Below are positions 31,924-38,242 of a stretch of DNA of 38,242 nucleotides, piece by piece. The notes under the pieces were generated by a model that made no database searches, was not told the DNA's origin, and saw only the letters and a program-made list of their open reading frames with translations. Each line of letters opens with the position of its first letter. Position 1 is the first letter of the stretch. Location of the stretch: positions 1-38,242 of the forward strand of contig JACXUT010000008.1 in assembly GCA_014763765.1 (NCBI GenBank), read 5' to 3'. The position numbers and the translations under genes were made by a program. This DNA is from Micrococcales bacterium (GTDB taxonomy: Bacteria > Actinomycetota > Actinomycetes > Actinomycetales > Cellulomonadaceae).

Positions 31924-32433
31924 TCAACCCGCGAGCATCGCCTCGATCGTCGCCGCCGGGGTGTCCAGCATCCGCGCCAGGTAGACGCGGCGCTGCCCCT
32001 GCGGTCCACGGAAGATGACGCGCGTCCCGAGCACCGGTGAGCTCCGGACCTCGACGGTGGTGTCGACCCGCGGCCAGACGTCTGGCTCCGCGACTCCCAT
32101 CGCCGGGTTCACGGCGGTGAGCGCCTCGAAGCGGACGTCGTCGTCGCTGATGACGAGGACGTCCACTGCGACCTCGCTGGGGACGGTGCGGAGCATGCGC
32201 CGACCCCACAGCGCGATGGCGGCGGGGACGGCGAGGAAGAGCAGCAGGACCAGCGTCCGCGGACGGAAGCCCTCGATGGCGTTGACCGCGATCAGCGGCA
32301 CGAGGAGGAGAGCCGACACGAACAGCGCGAGCCGCATCGCGGCCGTGCCCCGGAGCACCGGATCGCGGGTGGCGCGACGCTCCAGCGCCTGCCGCGTCTC
32401 CGGCCGGAGCTGCACGACGAGGGGTTCAGCCAC
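31924..32433 (-). CDS. small membrane protein with two transmembrane segments
   Basis: A 169-residue protein of unknown function. About 30 cytoplasmic residues precede two adjacent hydrophobic segments ('LALFVSALLLVPLIAV' and 'LVLLLFLAVPAAIALW'). The remaining 95 residues form a soluble, strand-rich domain ('EVAVDVLVISDDDVRFEALT', 'TRVIFRGPQGQRRVYLARML') that resembles the PH-like domains of small actinobacterial membrane proteins. GTG 32433 is preceded by GGAAGG at eight bases. It lies 80 bp upstream of the NERD gene on the same strand, so the two may be co-transcribed, and is divergent from the nuclease candidate at 32612. Confidence 0.78.
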   Translation of the reverse strand: MAEPLVVQLRPETRQALERRATRDPVLRGTAAMRLALFVSALLLVPLIAVNAIEGFRPRTLVLLLFLAVPAAIALWGRRMLRTVPSEVAVDVLVISDDDVRFEALTAVNPAMGVAEPDVWPRVDTTVEVRSSPVLGTRVIFRGPQGQRRVYLARMLDTPAATIEAMLAG

Positions 32434-32450
32434 GCATGACACCTTCCGGT

Positions 32451-32471
32451 TGGTTCGTGTCCACTGAACCA
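32451..32471. promoter_or_regulatory. interrupted palindrome in a divergent promoter region
   Basis: TGGTTC-N9-GAACCA lies 18 bases before the GTG start of the leftward membrane-protein gene and 140 bases before the rightward nuclease gene. Six-base arms at this spacing fit a dimeric regulator site, but with one copy this is weak. Confidence 0.3.
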
Positions 32472-32611
32472 CGCCCGGCACCGGGTCGAGCCGACGCACT
32501 CACAGCGCGTGCGCGGTCGCGTTCACCCACCCGGGGGAATGCCGATGCGGAGAGTTGGAGCGCCCGGCGAGGACGACGTGCGAGGCCGATGTCAGGTGGT
32601 ACCCCAGACAG

Positions 32612-33178
32612 ATGCGCTACGAGAGGCCGCCCGCTTGGCGCTATTACCCGCAGCCGGATCGCCCGAGAGCCGAGATGCGTCAGCTGATCGACGCTGTGAC
32701 CGCGCTCGGGCCGTGGCTGCGGGACGAGTGGTGGCCCAGTGAACAGACGGATACCACGAAGATCACGGCGGCCCTCGAACCGTTCCTGCCGCCGGATCGC
32801 GGCGTGTCGACGGCACTGAATGCGCTGCGGCCCGGATGGAATCTCGAGACGCGGGAACGCTACCCGGAGATGCCCTTCCTCTACGGCGAGGGTGACCAGA
32901 GCATCAAGAGTGTGCGGCCGGACGCCGTCCACGTGGACGAGCATTCGCGGCTCACCCTCGTGGAGATCGAGGGCGGTGGAGCAGAGACCAACTACCGTGG
33001 AATGAAGGACATCGTCGAATCCCTCCTCCTCCCGGAGGTCGACTATCTCGCGCTGGTCGTCCCGTTCCGGGCGCACCACACGAAGCCGTACGACACCTAC
33101 AACAACCTCGTGACGTCCCTGTATGCGCAGCGCGTCATCCAAGGGCATCTCGAAGGCCTGCTCGTGATGGGTTACTGA
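32612..33178 (+). CDS. candidate PD-(D/E)XK-superfamily nuclease
   Basis: A 188-residue soluble protein with a likely restriction-endonuclease-fold core. 'VRPDAVHVDE' contributes Asp104 and 'LTLVEIEGGGAETNYRGMKD' contributes Glu118-x-Glu120. The pattern D...E-x-E in place of D...E-x-K is known from BamHI. The segment 'DYLALVVPFRAHHTKPYDTY' continues the expected strand and helix. I recall similar uncharacterised proteins with an EIE/EVE-GG core. No methyltransferase gene is next to it, so a classic restriction-modification system is not evident. The start is ATG 32612 with AGGTGG 12 bases upstream; TTG 32555 is an alternative. Its codon use looks less GC-extreme than the metabolic genes, hinting at acquisition. 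Confidence 0.7.
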   Translation: MRYERPPAWRYYPQPDRPRAEMRQLIDAVTALGPWLRDEWWPSEQTDTTKITAALEPFLPPDRGVSTALNALRPGWNLETRERYPEMPFLYGEGDQSIKSVRPDAVHVDEHSRLTLVEIEGGGAETNYRGMKDIVESLLLPEVDYLALVVPFRAHHTKPYDTYNNLVTSLYAQRVIQGHLEGLLVMGY

Positions 33179-33301
33179 ACTCCCGAGTTCACCTGCCGGG
33201 ACGGCGACCGGAGGAAGTGGAGCCCGGGGCGCCGCTGCGGTGGGAGATGCTGTGGCAGTCGTCGGTGACGGCCTGTCTGACGCATGGGAGTCGATCTTCG
33301 G

Positions 33302-34147
33302 ATGAGCGCTGCGCCACCCCCTGACGGAATGCCCTCGAGCGGGTCCGGTCGTCCTGATCCGCTCGCTGCCCTGGGCGCCGAGCTCGACCGTCGGGAGAGG
33401 GCGGCCCGCAGGCGGGAGATCCCGGTCGTCGGCGGTCTCGTCGTGTTCGGAGCCGTTCTCGCGGGCGGGGGAGCTCCCAGCGCGCTGCTCGTCCTGATCG
33501 GCTCCTGGATCGTGGGCTTCGGGCTGCTCCTCCTCGTCGGTCGTTCGGTCCGGGACCGTGAGGAGCGGGGCGTCGGGCGGAGGGGCGCGGTCACCGTTGC
33601 GGAGCTCGATGGCGCGAGAGCGACCGTGCTGCCCGAGCACGGGACCCGGGCGATGCTCACCGCTGGTGTGACCGCGTACCCGGGCCTGCTGTTCCTCGCT
33701 CTCGCGGTCCTGGGTGCTGTCCGAGGCCTGCACCTCGCGCTCGTCGTGGTCGCGGGAGTCGTGGGAGCGGGCTTCGTGACGGCGGCCGTGCGTCAGGCGT
33801 TGCGGGCCCGGCGCGCGGGAGTCTGGCTGACGCCGGCGTCGCTCGTCGTCGTCCGGCGTGACTCCCGGCAGAGCGTGGCGTGGCGCGACGTCGTGGCGAT
33901 CAGCGAACCTCGCGGACCCGCGGAGCCCGTGGTGGTGCGCGCGAGGTCGGGCGCGGCGGTGGAGTCGGCCGGGCGGCCCCGGCCGTCGGCCGGGCTTGCC
34001 GAGGAGGTCGTCATCTCGTCGGCATCGACTGCGATCGGCGCGCCGTCGATCGCGCGGGTGCTCCGGCACTACGCCTCCGGCGCGGACACTGCCGTGCTGG
34101 GAACTGCAGCGAGCGTGCTTGTGGTTCGCGATCTGGCCCGATCGTGA
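33302..34147 (+). CDS. membrane protein with four predicted transmembrane segments
   Basis: A 281-residue protein of unknown function. After about 40 polar, Pro/Arg-rich residues there are two hydrophobic segments ('VVGGLVVFGAVLAGGGAPSA', 'LLVLIGSWIVGFGLLLLVG'), a charged loop, two more ('LLFLALAVLGAVRG', 'LALVVVAGVVGAGFVTAA'), and a soluble C-terminal domain of about 110 residues. In the C-terminus 'GVWLTPASLVVVRRDSRQSV' followed by 'WRDVVAIS' looks like a PH-like strand pattern, recalling the small membrane protein at 31924-32433. ATG 33302 is used; ATG 33284 is equally open and neither has a strong ribosome binding site. Confidence 0.72.
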   Translation: MSAAPPPDGMPSSGSGRPDPLAALGAELDRRERAARRREIPVVGGLVVFGAVLAGGGAPSALLVLIGSWIVGFGLLLLVGRSVRDREERGVGRRGAVTVAELDGARATVLPEHGTRAMLTAGVTAYPGLLFLALAVLGAVRGLHLALVVVAGVVGAGFVTAAVRQALRARRAGVWLTPASLVVVRRDSRQSVAWRDVVAISEPRGPAEPVVVRARSGAAVESAGRPRPSAGLAEEVVISSASTAIGAPSIARVLRHYASGADTAVLGTAASVLVVRDLARS

Positions 34148-34634
34148 TCGCTGCTCCGCCCTCGCGTGCTCTGAGTCGGCGCGAGTGACCGTCGGTCCGG
34201 CGTGCGTCGTCTGCACGACGACCGCCTTCTCAGGGCGGCACGAGCCGTTCATCGTGGACGACGTCCCGACCTGGACCAGGCTGTGGCGTTGCGCAATGCG
34301 GGACCCTGTGGCTGGAGGGGACGCCCATCCCCGAGAGCAGTGGGCGTCGACGAGGCCGATGCCGCGGCGCCACGGTGGCGCGACGCGGACGCCTGGATCA
34401 CGGAGACGTCGCTGCGCGACCTCCTCCGGATGTACGCGGGCGGCTCGATCGACGAACGGCCGGCGCACGGAGACGGAGTCGGACCGGCGGAGGGACGACG
34501 CTCGCCGCACGCAGTGAGGCGACCCCGCATGCGAGCTCGAGGCACCCATCCGGAGGGGGACTGCGTGCGATCCAGCAGCTCGCGCGCCTCCCCGCGGCCG
34601 ATGAGGACTCATCGAGCCCCGACCCGCCGCGCCC
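34148..34634. other. 487-bp stretch without a convincing gene
   Basis: Between the membrane-protein stop and the convergent phosphodiesterase stop I find only short, mutually overlapping reading frames. Fragments such as GTLWLEGTPIPE and ITETSLRDLLRMYAGGS, in different plus-strand frames, have a protein-like look and could be remnants of a decayed gene. No repeat, RNA or strong hairpin stands out. Confidence 0.4.
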
Positions 34635-36962
34635 CTACGACCCGTCCCCCGTCACCACCGGCGCGAACCCGAGCGGCTGCAGCGGCACCCGGTTCGTGCG
34701 GGCGTTCCACGAGGTCGTCGCGGTGACCCACCCCCACTGCCCGTTGACCCTGCGGATGAGCCCCGCGTCGATGTCCTGGTGCTTGTCGACGGTCAGCGTG
34801 CCCTGCGCGATCTTGTCGTCCGCGGAGCCGCCGTCGGCGTCCCAGAGGTCGAACGTGATCGACGCCAGGTCGTGGCCGGGCGCGTCGTAGGAGTGCAGCG
34901 GGGCGGACTGGCCGGGCCGGATGCTGATCCACTCCCAGCGGTTGAGCAGGAAGTTGTAGCTCGACCAGCCGCTCGGCTGGTCGGGGTGGCGCGTCCGGAT
35001 GGTGCCGAACAGGTCACCGGGGTTCTCGTCGTCGATGCGGCCGATCGTGACGTTGCGCAGCTCGATGGTGGTCCAGTACCGCTGCACGGTGTACACGATG
35101 GTGGCGGAGCCGAAGGTCTCCCGGGATCCGGTGCCGGGGATGTGGTGGATCTCGCCGCGTCGGGTGGTGACCGTGTAGACGCCGTCGGGGGTGCCGGCAG
35201 GCAGGTCGATGACCCGCTTGGCGATGAGGTCGTGCGCGGAGGCGTCCCGGTCACGGTCCCACAGCTCCACGTCGAGGGTGCCGCCGCGGAAGAGCGCCTG
35301 ACCGCCGGCGTCGATGCGCACCTCGGGGGCCGAGGGGTAGTGGGACCGCGAGTCCGATCTCGCGACGTCGAGCGGTGACCTGCCGACGGTGCTGGTGTCA
35401 CGCAGCTCGACGGTGCCGTACAGGTCGCCGGGGTCCTCGTCGTCGATGTCGGTGACCCGCACGGATCGGACGGAGACCATCATCATCGTCGGACTGAGCC
35501 GGCGGGTCCCCTGGTTGACGGCGGGGCTGATGAGGGAGTTCATCGCCGCGGGGGCGGGGTCGACCCGCGTCTGCCCGACAGGTCGCCCGAGGTCGTGGAG
35601 CTTGTTCTGGGAGTGGAAGAACGCGTCGATGCTGTCGGTGTCGTCGGCGGTGAGGACGGTCGCGCCGATGTCCTGCATCCACGGCAGGATCGTGCGCTGC
35701 TCGTTCTGCTCGGGGTCGTTGCCGGTGTCCGCGAGGCGGAGCTCCAGGGCGTAGCAGCAGCGCGAGTCGTTCTGGAAGTACGCCTCGCGTGGCGTGATCG
35801 GCGTGGCGCTGCCGACGACGCTCGGCAGCGCCTGGTCCCAGTCGACCGTGCCGGACCGCCACATCACCCAGTCGGGGACGGGCACGAACTGACCGAGCGG
35901 CTTGTCCGACGCCCGGACGAGGGCGGTGAGCCGGGCCATGGTGCCGGGGCGGGCGTTGGCCTCGGTGACGGCGAGGGGCGCGTAGTACTCGACGTCGCGG
36001 AACGGCTGCGGTGCCGAGGCGCCGTGGGCGGAGCCCTTCCGGTAGCGCGTCTCGTAGAAGCCCACCGAGTCCTTCATGGTGACCTCGACGCTGAGCACGC
36101 CGTCCGTGGTGGCGTTCGCCTTCGCCCAGGTGGAGGTCGCGTAGTAGCTGGGCGTCTGGCCGGAGGGGGTGCCCAGGTCGGTGCGGCGGTCGACGTCGTC
36201 GGCGATGACCCGGCTGACCATGACCTGCGTGAGCGGGGTGCGCGGCAGCCCGGCGATGCCGGCGGTCGCCTGCCGCCACGAGGCGAACGTCGGGTAGGCG
36301 TTGAGCCGGATCTTGAACACCACCCGGTCGAAGATCGAGGCCTGCGGGTGCCTCTGGTGGTACGTCAGCGTCTCGCGGACAGCCGGCAGGATGTCGGCGT
36401 TGTCCTTGATCTCGACGAACAGCAGCGACGGGCCGCCCCGCTCGACGGCGTCGGCCAGGAACTCCTCGAACGTCACGATGCTCCACTCGGACGGCCGGCG
36501 GTCGATCGTCACGAGGCGCTTCTGCTGCAGCTGGGTGAGCGTGAGGCTGGTGAGCGCGGCGTTCGGACCGGTGTTCCGCTCGGGGTCGTAGGTCGGCTCC
36601 ATCATCTTGCCGACGTGGGTGTCGTGGAACATGACGAGCTTGCCGTCGGCGGTGTGCCGCAGGTCGGTCTCGACGCCGGGACGGCACCGGTCGTACGACC
36701 GCCGGAACGCGCCGAGGCTGTTCTCCGGGGTGGCGGCGTCGAAGTCGCCGCGGTGCCGGACGGTCGTGAACTGCTGCTGGCCCCGGAGGCCCTGCAGACC
36801 GGCGAGCACCTGCGCGGCGGTCTTCGTGCACGCCGTCGCGGCGGCGGTCGCCGTGACCGTGGCCGTCGGCTCTGGCGGTGCCGCCGCGGCCGCCACGGTG
36901 GCGGGCAGCACGCAGGCCGCCCCGACCAGGACGCCCAGCGCGCGCAGCATCGATCTCCTCAT
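34635..36962 (-). CDS. secreted glycerophosphodiester phosphodiesterase with two C-terminal repeats
   Basis: A 775-residue exported enzyme. A signal peptide (about residues 1-27, ending AAAA) is followed from residue 65 by a GDPD TIM barrel: HRGDF with His70, ENSLGAF, ETDLR with Glu98 and Asp100, and FHDTH with His113. These are the metal and catalytic residues of the family, which splits glycerophosphodiesters into glycerol 3-phosphate and an alcohol. After the barrel two related domains of about 130 residues each contain the motif IDDEDPGDLYGT (around residue 511) and IDDENPGDLFGT (around residue 648). They are Asp-rich and may bind calcium, membrane or cell-wall polymer. Teichoic acid or phospholipid debris is a reasonable substrate. 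ATG 36962 follows AGGGAG; the in-frame ATG at 36950 follows AGGAG. Confidence 0.87.
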   Translation of the reverse strand: MRRSMLRALGVLVGAACVLPATVAAAAAPPEPTATVTATAAATACTKTAAQVLAGLQGLRGQQQFTTVRHRGDFDAATPENSLGAFRRSYDRCRPGVETDLRHTADGKLVMFHDTHVGKMMEPTYDPERNTGPNAALTSLTLTQLQQKRLVTIDRRPSEWSIVTFEEFLADAVERGGPSLLFVEIKDNADILPAVRETLTYHQRHPQASIFDRVVFKIRLNAYPTFASWRQATAGIAGLPRTPLTQVMVSRVIADDVDRRTDLGTPSGQTPSYYATSTWAKANATTDGVLSVEVTMKDSVGFYETRYRKGSAHGASAPQPFRDVEYYAPLAVTEANARPGTMARLTALVRASDKPLGQFVPVPDWVMWRSGTVDWDQALPSVVGSATPITPREAYFQNDSRCCYALELRLADTGNDPEQNEQRTILPWMQDIGATVLTADDTDSIDAFFHSQNKLHDLGRPVGQTRVDPAPAAMNSLISPAVNQGTRRLSPTMMMVSVRSVRVTDIDDEDPGDLYGTVELRDTSTVGRSPLDVARSDSRSHYPSAPEVRIDAGGQALFRGGTLDVELWDRDRDASAHDLIAKRVIDLPAGTPDGVYTVTTRRGEIHHIPGTGSRETFGSATIVYTVQRYWTTIELRNVTIGRIDDENPGDLFGTIRTRHPDQPSGWSSYNFLLNRWEWISIRPGQSAPLHSYDAPGHDLASITFDLWDADGGSADDKIAQGTLTVDKHQDIDAGLIRRVNGQWGWVTATTSWNARTNRVPLQPLGFAPVVTGDGS

Positions 36963-37053
36963 GACAGCTCCCTCGCTCGTCGCAGTGATCAGCGCGTCGG
37001 TGCCGCCACGCGCCGCGCCCAGGACCAGGCGCCGCAGGGGACCGACGCCCGCG

Positions 37054-37083
37054 ACGCTAGGACCGCCCCGTCGGAGCCTCCGA
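37054..37083 (-). promoter_or_regulatory. promoter of the phosphodiesterase gene with overlapping palindrome
   Basis: On the minus strand TAGCGT (37059-37054) is a good -10 box about 90 bases before ATG 36962. The perfect odd palindrome TCGGAG-C-CTCCGA at 37071-37083 would cover the -35 position. A LacI-family gene ends only 60 bp upstream, so local repression is possible. Confidence 0.45.
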
Positions 37084-37142
37084 GGGGAGTTCCCACGGAT
37101 GACGACAGGTGGTCAGCCGGGGCGCGACCGGTGAGGTAGCGA

Positions 37143-38177
37143 TCAGTCCTCGACGGCCACGCGACCGACCGAGCCGTGCTCCAGCAGCTCGCCGCGCAGC
37201 GACTCGTGCACCGGCTCCTCGGGCTCGCCCTGCATGAGCCGGGCGAGGTGCCCCACCACCTGGTCGGCGAGCTCCTCGACGGGCAGCCGGACGCTGGTGA
37301 GCCCGATGAGGTCCAGCCCGGGCAGCACGCCGTCGCAGCCGGTCACGGACAGGTCGTCGGGCACGGGCACGCCGCGGGCGCGGGCCTGCCGCAGCACCTC
37401 GAGAGCCCGCAGGTCGGTCGGGCACATCACGGCGGTCACCACGCCGTGGCGGGCCAGCTCGAGCACGCGCGCGACGCCGTCGGTGGTCTCGCGGACGGGT
37501 ACGGGCACCGGCTCGGCGCCCGCGGCCTCCAGCAGGCCGGTGGCGCTCGACGCGCGCACCGACTCGGGCAGGGACACCTCGCGGTCGGGGGTGAGGACGG
37601 CGACGCGCCGGTGCCCCCGGGACAGGACGTGCTCGACGAGCAGCCGGGCGTGGTGCGCCTCGTCGTAGGCGACCGCGTGGATCTCGGGGTCGGACTCGGG
37701 GCGGCCGGCGCGGATCATCGGCACGGCGTCCCGGAACGGCAGCAGGTGCTCCGACGGGACGTCGCCGGTCGCGACGACCAGGCCGCTGACGCGCATCCCG
37801 AGCAGGCGGCGCAGGCCGGCGACCTGGCGCGACGGGCCGATGTCGCCGGTGGCGGTGACGGTGAGCACCTCGATGCCGCGGCGGTGCGCGGAGGCCTGGA
37901 GGCTGGCGTGCAGCAGACCGTAGGCGGGGTTGGAGGAGTCCCGGAGCAGCAGCCCGACGGTGCGCGTGCGGCCGGCGGCGAGCTCGCTCGCCATGACGTT
38001 GGGCACGTACCCCACGCGGTCGGCCATCTCGAGCACGCGCCGCCGGGTGGGGGCGGACACGCGGCCGGTGCCGTGCAGGGCGCGGGACACCGTCGCCCGG
38101 GAGACGCCGAGCCGCAGCGCCAGGTACTCCTCCGTGATCGGGCGGCGCGGGGCCGGTCCGTCGGCGGGGTCGCTCAC
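37143..38177 (-). CDS. LacI-family transcriptional regulator
   Basis: A 344-residue LacI/GalR regulator, complete in the window. The DNA-binding part is slightly unusual, with 'ITEEYLALRLGVSRATVSRA' as helix-turn-helix, then 'GRVSAPTRRRVLEMADRVGY'. The effector domain has 'GLLLRDSSNPAYGLLHASLQ', 'HRRVAVLTPDREVS' and 'VPDDLSVTGCDGV', where Cys replaces the usual Phe of the SVTGFDD motif. A -10 box TAGCAT at 38190-38185 lies seven bases before GTG 38177, fitting a leaderless start; the ATG at 38186 overlaps that box and is less likely. The phosphodiesterase gene lies downstream on the same strand with a palindrome in its promoter and is the nearest candidate target. Confidence 0.9.
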   Translation of the reverse strand: MSDPADGPAPRRPITEEYLALRLGVSRATVSRALHGTGRVSAPTRRRVLEMADRVGYVPNVMASELAAGRTRTVGLLLRDSSNPAYGLLHASLQASAHRRGIEVLTVTATGDIGPSRQVAGLRRLLGMRVSGLVVATGDVPSEHLLPFRDAVPMIRAGRPESDPEIHAVAYDEAHHARLLVEHVLSRGHRRVAVLTPDREVSLPESVRASSATGLLEAAGAEPVPVPVRETTDGVARVLELARHGVVTAVMCPTDLRALEVLRQARARGVPVPDDLSVTGCDGVLPGLDLIGLTSVRLPVEELADQVVGHLARLMQGEPEEPVHESLRGELLEHGSVGRVAVED

Positions 38178-38184
38178 GTCGCCC

Positions 38185-38190
38185 ATGCTA
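38185..38190 (-). promoter_or_regulatory. -10 box giving a leaderless LacI transcript
   Basis: TAGCAT read on the minus strand is followed by seven bases and then GTG 38177. The same geometry is seen at 15090-15103. The last 52 bases of the window upstream show no gene. Confidence 0.45.
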
Positions 38191-38242
38191 GGGGCGGCGT
38201 CCCTCCGACCCGCCCCGGCCGTGCCCGCGGTGTTCCCTGCGC

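Noticed and set aside
33218-33330. Short GTG-initiated ORF before the four-TM membrane protein
   Set aside because: The ribosome binding site is too close to the start, the peptide shows no recognisable pattern and it overlaps the next gene out of frame.
34249-34545. Minus-strand 98-codon ORF downstream of the phosphodiesterase
   Set aside because: Arg/Ser-rich, no motif, no ribosome binding site and unlike the codon pattern of real genes here.
34202-34726. A 174-codon gene before the phosphodiesterase stop
   Set aside because: It overlaps the convergent phosphodiesterase, has a low-complexity C-terminus and lacks a ribosome binding site.
1-38242. tRNA, rRNA, insertion sequence or integrase
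   Set aside because: No cloverleaf-like segment, rRNA motif, transposase or recombinase reading frame was recognised anywhere in the window.

Overview
The window reads as chromosome of a high-GC Gram-positive actinobacterium. The GC content is very high, GTG starts are frequent, start and stop codons overlap by four bases in many places, -10 boxes follow the TANNNT pattern, and several starts look leaderless. The plant-polysaccharide gene content and LacI regulators suggest a Cellulomonas/Promicromonosporaceae-like member of the Micrococcales. The taxon is inferred; there is no rRNA or other marker gene here.

Left part (1-8.8 kb). An RbsABC-type sugar importer (lipoprotein binding protein, double ATPase, single permease) is followed by an intracellular GH35/GH42-like glycosidase and a two-repeat protein of unknown function. 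A perfect 15-bp hairpin closes this run. Next come a separate 44-nt palindrome, a 46-codon arginine-rich ORF coupled to an alpha/beta hydrolase, and a metallo-beta-lactamase-fold hydrolase. These converge on an AraC-family regulator.

Central part (9.9-22.6 kb). This is a pentose/xylo-oligosaccharide locus. A leftward operon encodes a GH120 beta-xylosidase, a YjhH/YagE-type 2-keto-3-deoxypentonate aldolase and a YjhG/YagF-type pentonate dehydratase. Two convergent LacI regulators lie beside it. A rightward operon encodes a GH39 beta-xylosidase, a lipoprotein binding protein and two permeases, with no ATPase. Copies of GAAAC-Y-GTTTC lie in front of the GH120 operon, the second LacI gene and the GH39 operon, which suggests one regulon. 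No pentose dehydrogenase, lactonase, isomerase or kinase is present. The locus could therefore be built for oligosaccharides that already carry an aldonic-acid end.

Right part (22.6-38.2 kb). A 19-bp-period repeat array and an 18-bp tandem repeat precede a SNF2-type ATPase. An LtrA-like membrane protein gene follows, broken by an apparent one-base deletion. From about 27.3 to 34.1 kb the base composition looks less GC-rich and the genes look accessory: an EspC-like/WXG/lipoprotein trio with 4-bp overlaps, two genes sharing a nearly identical 41-bp upstream block, a NERD-domain protein, two membrane proteins and a BamHI-like PD-(D/E)XK nuclease candidate. The window ends with a secreted glycerophosphodiester phosphodiesterase that carries two C-terminal repeats, and a LacI regulator.

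Functions were assigned by reading motifs and by remembered family resemblance; no search was run. Promoters, operators and terminators are pattern-based proposals.
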